Source: DASSFZ01 sp035693785 | GTDB taxonomy: Bacteria > Chloroflexota > Anaerolineae > Fen-1058 | Assembly (NCBI GenBank): GCA_035693785.1 | Contig: DASSFZ010000188.1 | Span: 1-12,414, forward strand | Length of the DNA: 12,414 bases | Direction of reading: 5' to 3' | Program-made: the position numbers and the translations under genes | In this document: piece by piece, positions 12,105-12,414 of the stretch | Layout: every line of letters starts with the position of its first letter | Position numbering within the stretch: the stretch's first letter is position 1 | Notes under the pieces: generated by a model | The model's input: only the letters and a program-made list of their open reading frames with translations | Told to the model about the DNA's origin: nothing | The model's database searches: none

Positions 12105-12414
12105 ATGAAACCGGAAATCGTCGTGCTGGCGGACCTGAGCGCCGTCGCAAACGAGGCGGCCGGCCGGATTGTCGGGCTGGTGCATGAATCCATCGCCGCG
12201 CAGGGACGATTCACCGTTGCGCTGTCCGGCGGGTCGACGCCGCGCGCCTTGTACGCGCTGCTGGCAAGCGAGAAGTATCGCGACCGGATCGAGTGGGATC
12301 GGGCGCTCGTCTTCTGGGGCGACGAGCGCTGCGTGCCGCCCGATCACGCCGACAGCAACTATCGCCTCGCACACGAAACGCTGCTTTCTAAAGTCTCCAT
12401 CCCTTCAGGCAGTG
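12105..12414 (+). CDS. pgl: 6-phosphogluconolactonase, 3' end cut by window edge
   Basis: Pgl hydrolyses 6-phosphogluconolactone in the oxidative pentose phosphate pathway. Only the first 103 residues of a protein that is usually about 230-260 long are present. They include LSGGSTPRALY (40-50) and the family motif FWGDERCVPPDHADSN (70-85), which places it in the DevB/NagB-like type. The purine-rich AAGAGGTGA (12091-12099), which overlaps the tal stop, lies just ahead of the ATG and provides the ribosome-binding site, so tal and pgl are likely translated in step. The alternative, a glucosamine-6-phosphate deaminase, is less likely because the WGDERxVP signature and the tal neighbour both fit Pgl. 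Confidence 0.9.
   Translation, partial: MKPEIVVLADLSAVANEAAGRIVGLVHESIAAQGRFTVALSGGSTPRALYALLASEKYRDRIEWDRALVFWGDERCVPPDHADSNYRLAHETLLSKVSIPSGS

Overview
This 12.4-kb window is densely coding, high in G+C, and carries every recognised gene on the + strand. It most resembles a chromosome segment of a Chloroflexota (Anaerolineae-like) bacterium. That is inferred from the gene families, the lipoprotein-type binding protein, the Clp_N/M50 protein, the lysine-rich protein tail and the many short intergenic repeats. No rRNA or marker gene proves it.

Region 1 (52-7179) is a BMP-family (PnrA/NupNOPQ-like) ABC importer locus, probably for nucleosides or related compounds. It has two successive pairs of membrane permeases (52-1077 with 1199-2140, and 2237-3487 with 3480-4412). 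These are followed by one lipoprotein binding protein (4521-5522) and one double-domain ATPase (5620-7179). The first pair probably belongs to a cassette whose other parts lie upstream of the window. Gene boundaries here are filled with repeats: a 17-unit heptamer array that reverses orientation at its centre (1061-1179), three copies of a REP-like hairpin element that bracket the third permease gene, and a long perfect-stem hairpin before the ATPase gene.

Region 2 (7234-8562) encodes an uncommon protein in which a Clp N-terminal (Clp_N) double repeat is joined to an intramembrane site-2 (M50) metalloprotease.

Region 3 (8566-9351) is a MntA/HepT (MNT-HEPN) toxin-antitoxin module. It is preceded by an extended -10-like sequence and two neighbouring palindromes.

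Region 4 (9378-10265) encodes a tyrosine/dual-specificity phosphatase-like domain, with the usual HC of the active site changed to AC, joined to a CBS pair. A strong internal ribosome-binding site may allow the CBS pair to be made alone.

Region 5 (10332-12414) is a pentose-phosphate cluster: rpiB, tal and the 5' part of pgl. The transaldolase ends in a 51-residue, very basic, histone-H1-like tail. The likely overall picture is uptake of nucleosides whose ribose can feed the non-oxidative pentose phosphate reactions encoded nearby. This metabolic link is inferred from proximity only. No CRISPR array, tRNA, rRNA, insertion sequence or origin was seen, and no stretch over 300 bases lacks a gene.
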